From Bacteroidota bacterium (GTDB taxonomy: Bacteria; Bacteroidota; Bacteroidia; Chitinophagales; Saprospiraceae): 6,888 nt of DNA. How positions within the stretch are numbered: the first letter of the stretch is position 1; every line of letters begins with the position of its first letter. Below are positions 6,229 through 6,888 of the stretch, piece after piece. The notes under the pieces were generated by a model, which was not told the origin of the DNA, searched no databases, and worked only from the letters and a program-made list of their open reading frames with translations. Location: contig JAGWYI010000229.1 in the NCBI GenBank assembly GCA_018969455.1, forward strand, positions 1-6,888, written 5' to 3'. Made by a program: the position numbers and the translations under genes.

Positions 6229-6398
6229 GTTGTTGCGGAGGCGTGGGTTTAATTAGATATGACATTCACACACTACCATGACGAAACAGTTGCTTTTGTC
6301 AATGGTTTAATTGTTTGGCTGTCAAAATTTTATAAAAAAATCAAACATTTTGATGCTTTGCGCTGCGAAATTAGTACCCGCTGCTTATTCGAAAGGGC
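6229..6398. other. divergent intergenic region between hydrolase and TPR lipoprotein
   Basis: An AT-rich gap that must hold the hydrolase promoter. I find no full TAnnTTTG box on the minus strand; the nearest is a stretched TAAAATTTTG around 6323-6332. TCAAAAT (6322-6328) and ATTTTGA (6347-6353) form a 7-bp inverted repeat that could be an operator. GTTTAATT occurs twice (near 6247 and 6305). No gene is seen. Confidence 0.4.
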
Positions 6399-6406
6399 TA
6401 ATTTTG
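6399..6406 (+). promoter_or_regulatory. -7 promoter element of the TPR lipoprotein gene
   Basis: TAATTTTG matches TAnnTTTG exactly and lies 53 bases before the preferred ATG at 6460. An AT-rich leader follows. There is no convincing -33 TTTG at the right spacing. Confidence 0.45.
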
Positions 6407-6459
6407 CACTTTATACGAAATTCTCTTTTCTTTTGATGATAAAAATGGATTTGTTCGAA

Positions 6460-6888
6460 ATGATAAAATCGTTGCTCCGAATATCGATGCTTGTTGCAGT
6501 GACCGCAGCATTGGGCTGTAAAGGCGATTCTAAAAAACTCCCCGAAGCCACTCAGCGCGTTCAACAAGATCCCGAAATGATCGAACTCAACGGCTTGCTC
6601 CAGGCCGATCCCCAAAATGACTCGCTGCTGTACCGACGTGCCTTGCTTTATTATAGACTTGAAGGATTTGATGAGGCGCTCGCCGATGTGGGAAAAGCCC
6701 TGCAAATTGATTCTTTGCATCCGCAATATTATCACCTCATGGCCGATGTACTGCTCGATTATGGCCGCCCCAATGATTCCAAAAAAGCCATCGAAGTGCT
6801 GAAAACTGCCGCCGCCAAATTTCCCAATCGAACCCCAACCCTGCTGAAACTGAGTGAATTTCAATTGATTGTGCGCAAACACAGCGAT
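6460..6888 (+). CDS. TPR-repeat lipoprotein, N-terminal part (3' end outside window)
   Basis: The frame is open from here to the right edge (143 residues, no stop). The first 20 residues form a lipoprotein signal: MIKSLLRIS, hydrophobic MLVAVTAA, then lipobox ALGC with the lipidated cysteine at residue 20. After a short linker, TPR-like helix pairs follow: about 38-71 (ELNGLLQADPQNDSLLYRRA and following residues), 72-105 (DEALADVGKALQIDSLHPQY) and 106-140 (KKAIEVLKTAAAKFPN). In-frame ATGs also occur at 6436 and 6445, but starting there would put acidic residues (MDLFE) ahead of the signal peptide, so 6460 fits best. Known: such proteins are anchored to a membrane and bind partners through the repeats. 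I cannot name the family; a secretion or envelope role is only a guess. Confidence 0.85.
   Translation, partial: MIKSLLRISMLVAVTAALGCKGDSKKLPEATQRVQQDPEMIELNGLLQADPQNDSLLYRRALLYYRLEGFDEALADVGKALQIDSLHPQYYHLMADVLLDYGRPNDSKKAIEVLKTAAAKFPNRTPTLLKLSEFQLIVRKHSD

Noticed and set aside
6385..6882. Minus-strand frame of 165 residues at the right edge
   Set aside because: It is opposite the TPR lipoprotein gene, whose signal peptide, lipobox and TPR pattern are convincing, and it would cover that gene's promoter box.

Overview
The window looks like ordinary chromosome from a member of the Bacteroidota, probably of the Saprospiria/Chitinophagia type. The reasons are a PorW/SprE-type component of the type IX secretion (gliding) system, which is confined to this phylum; A-rich leaders in place of Shine-Dalgarno sites; several matches to the TAnnTTTG -7 promoter element of Bacteroidota; and a Bacteroidota-style secreted S41 protease. 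I see no phage, transposase, integrase, CRISPR array, tRNA or rRNA. The lineage below phylum is inference.

Layout: (1) 2-1495 (+) is the 3' part of a sprE/porW-like gene that enters from the left edge. (2) 1496-1708 is a convergent intergenic gap holding a 135-bp nested imperfect palindrome and a second hairpin that could end the minus-strand gene. (3) 1709-2158 and 2467-2850 (-) are two paralogous stand-alone receiver (CheY-like) proteins. Each is preceded by the same 13-bp sequence at almost the same distance from a similar -7-like box. (4) 3110-3526 (-) is a small secreted cysteine-rich protein with a duplicated CAG...CCAS module, followed by a strong terminator at 3026-3058. (5) 3703-5346 (-) is a secreted PDZ/S41 carboxyl-terminal processing protease. 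(6) 5467-6228 (-) is a cytoplasmic alpha/beta hydrolase of the YbfF/ABHD11 type. (7) 6460-6888 (+) is the start of a TPR lipoprotein that runs off the right edge, divergent from the hydrolase.

The minus-strand genes are separated by 120-308 bp gaps, several with their own promoter-like or terminator-like sequences. They are best read as individual transcription units rather than one operon, and nothing ties all seven genes into one pathway. Several products are envelope or secreted proteins: SprE, the cysteine-rich protein, the protease and the lipoprotein.

No convincing new multi-gene system is visible. The three observations most worth checking are the shared operator-like motif before the two receivers, the duplicated cysteine module of the 138-aa protein, and the nested palindrome beginning one base after the sprE stop codon.
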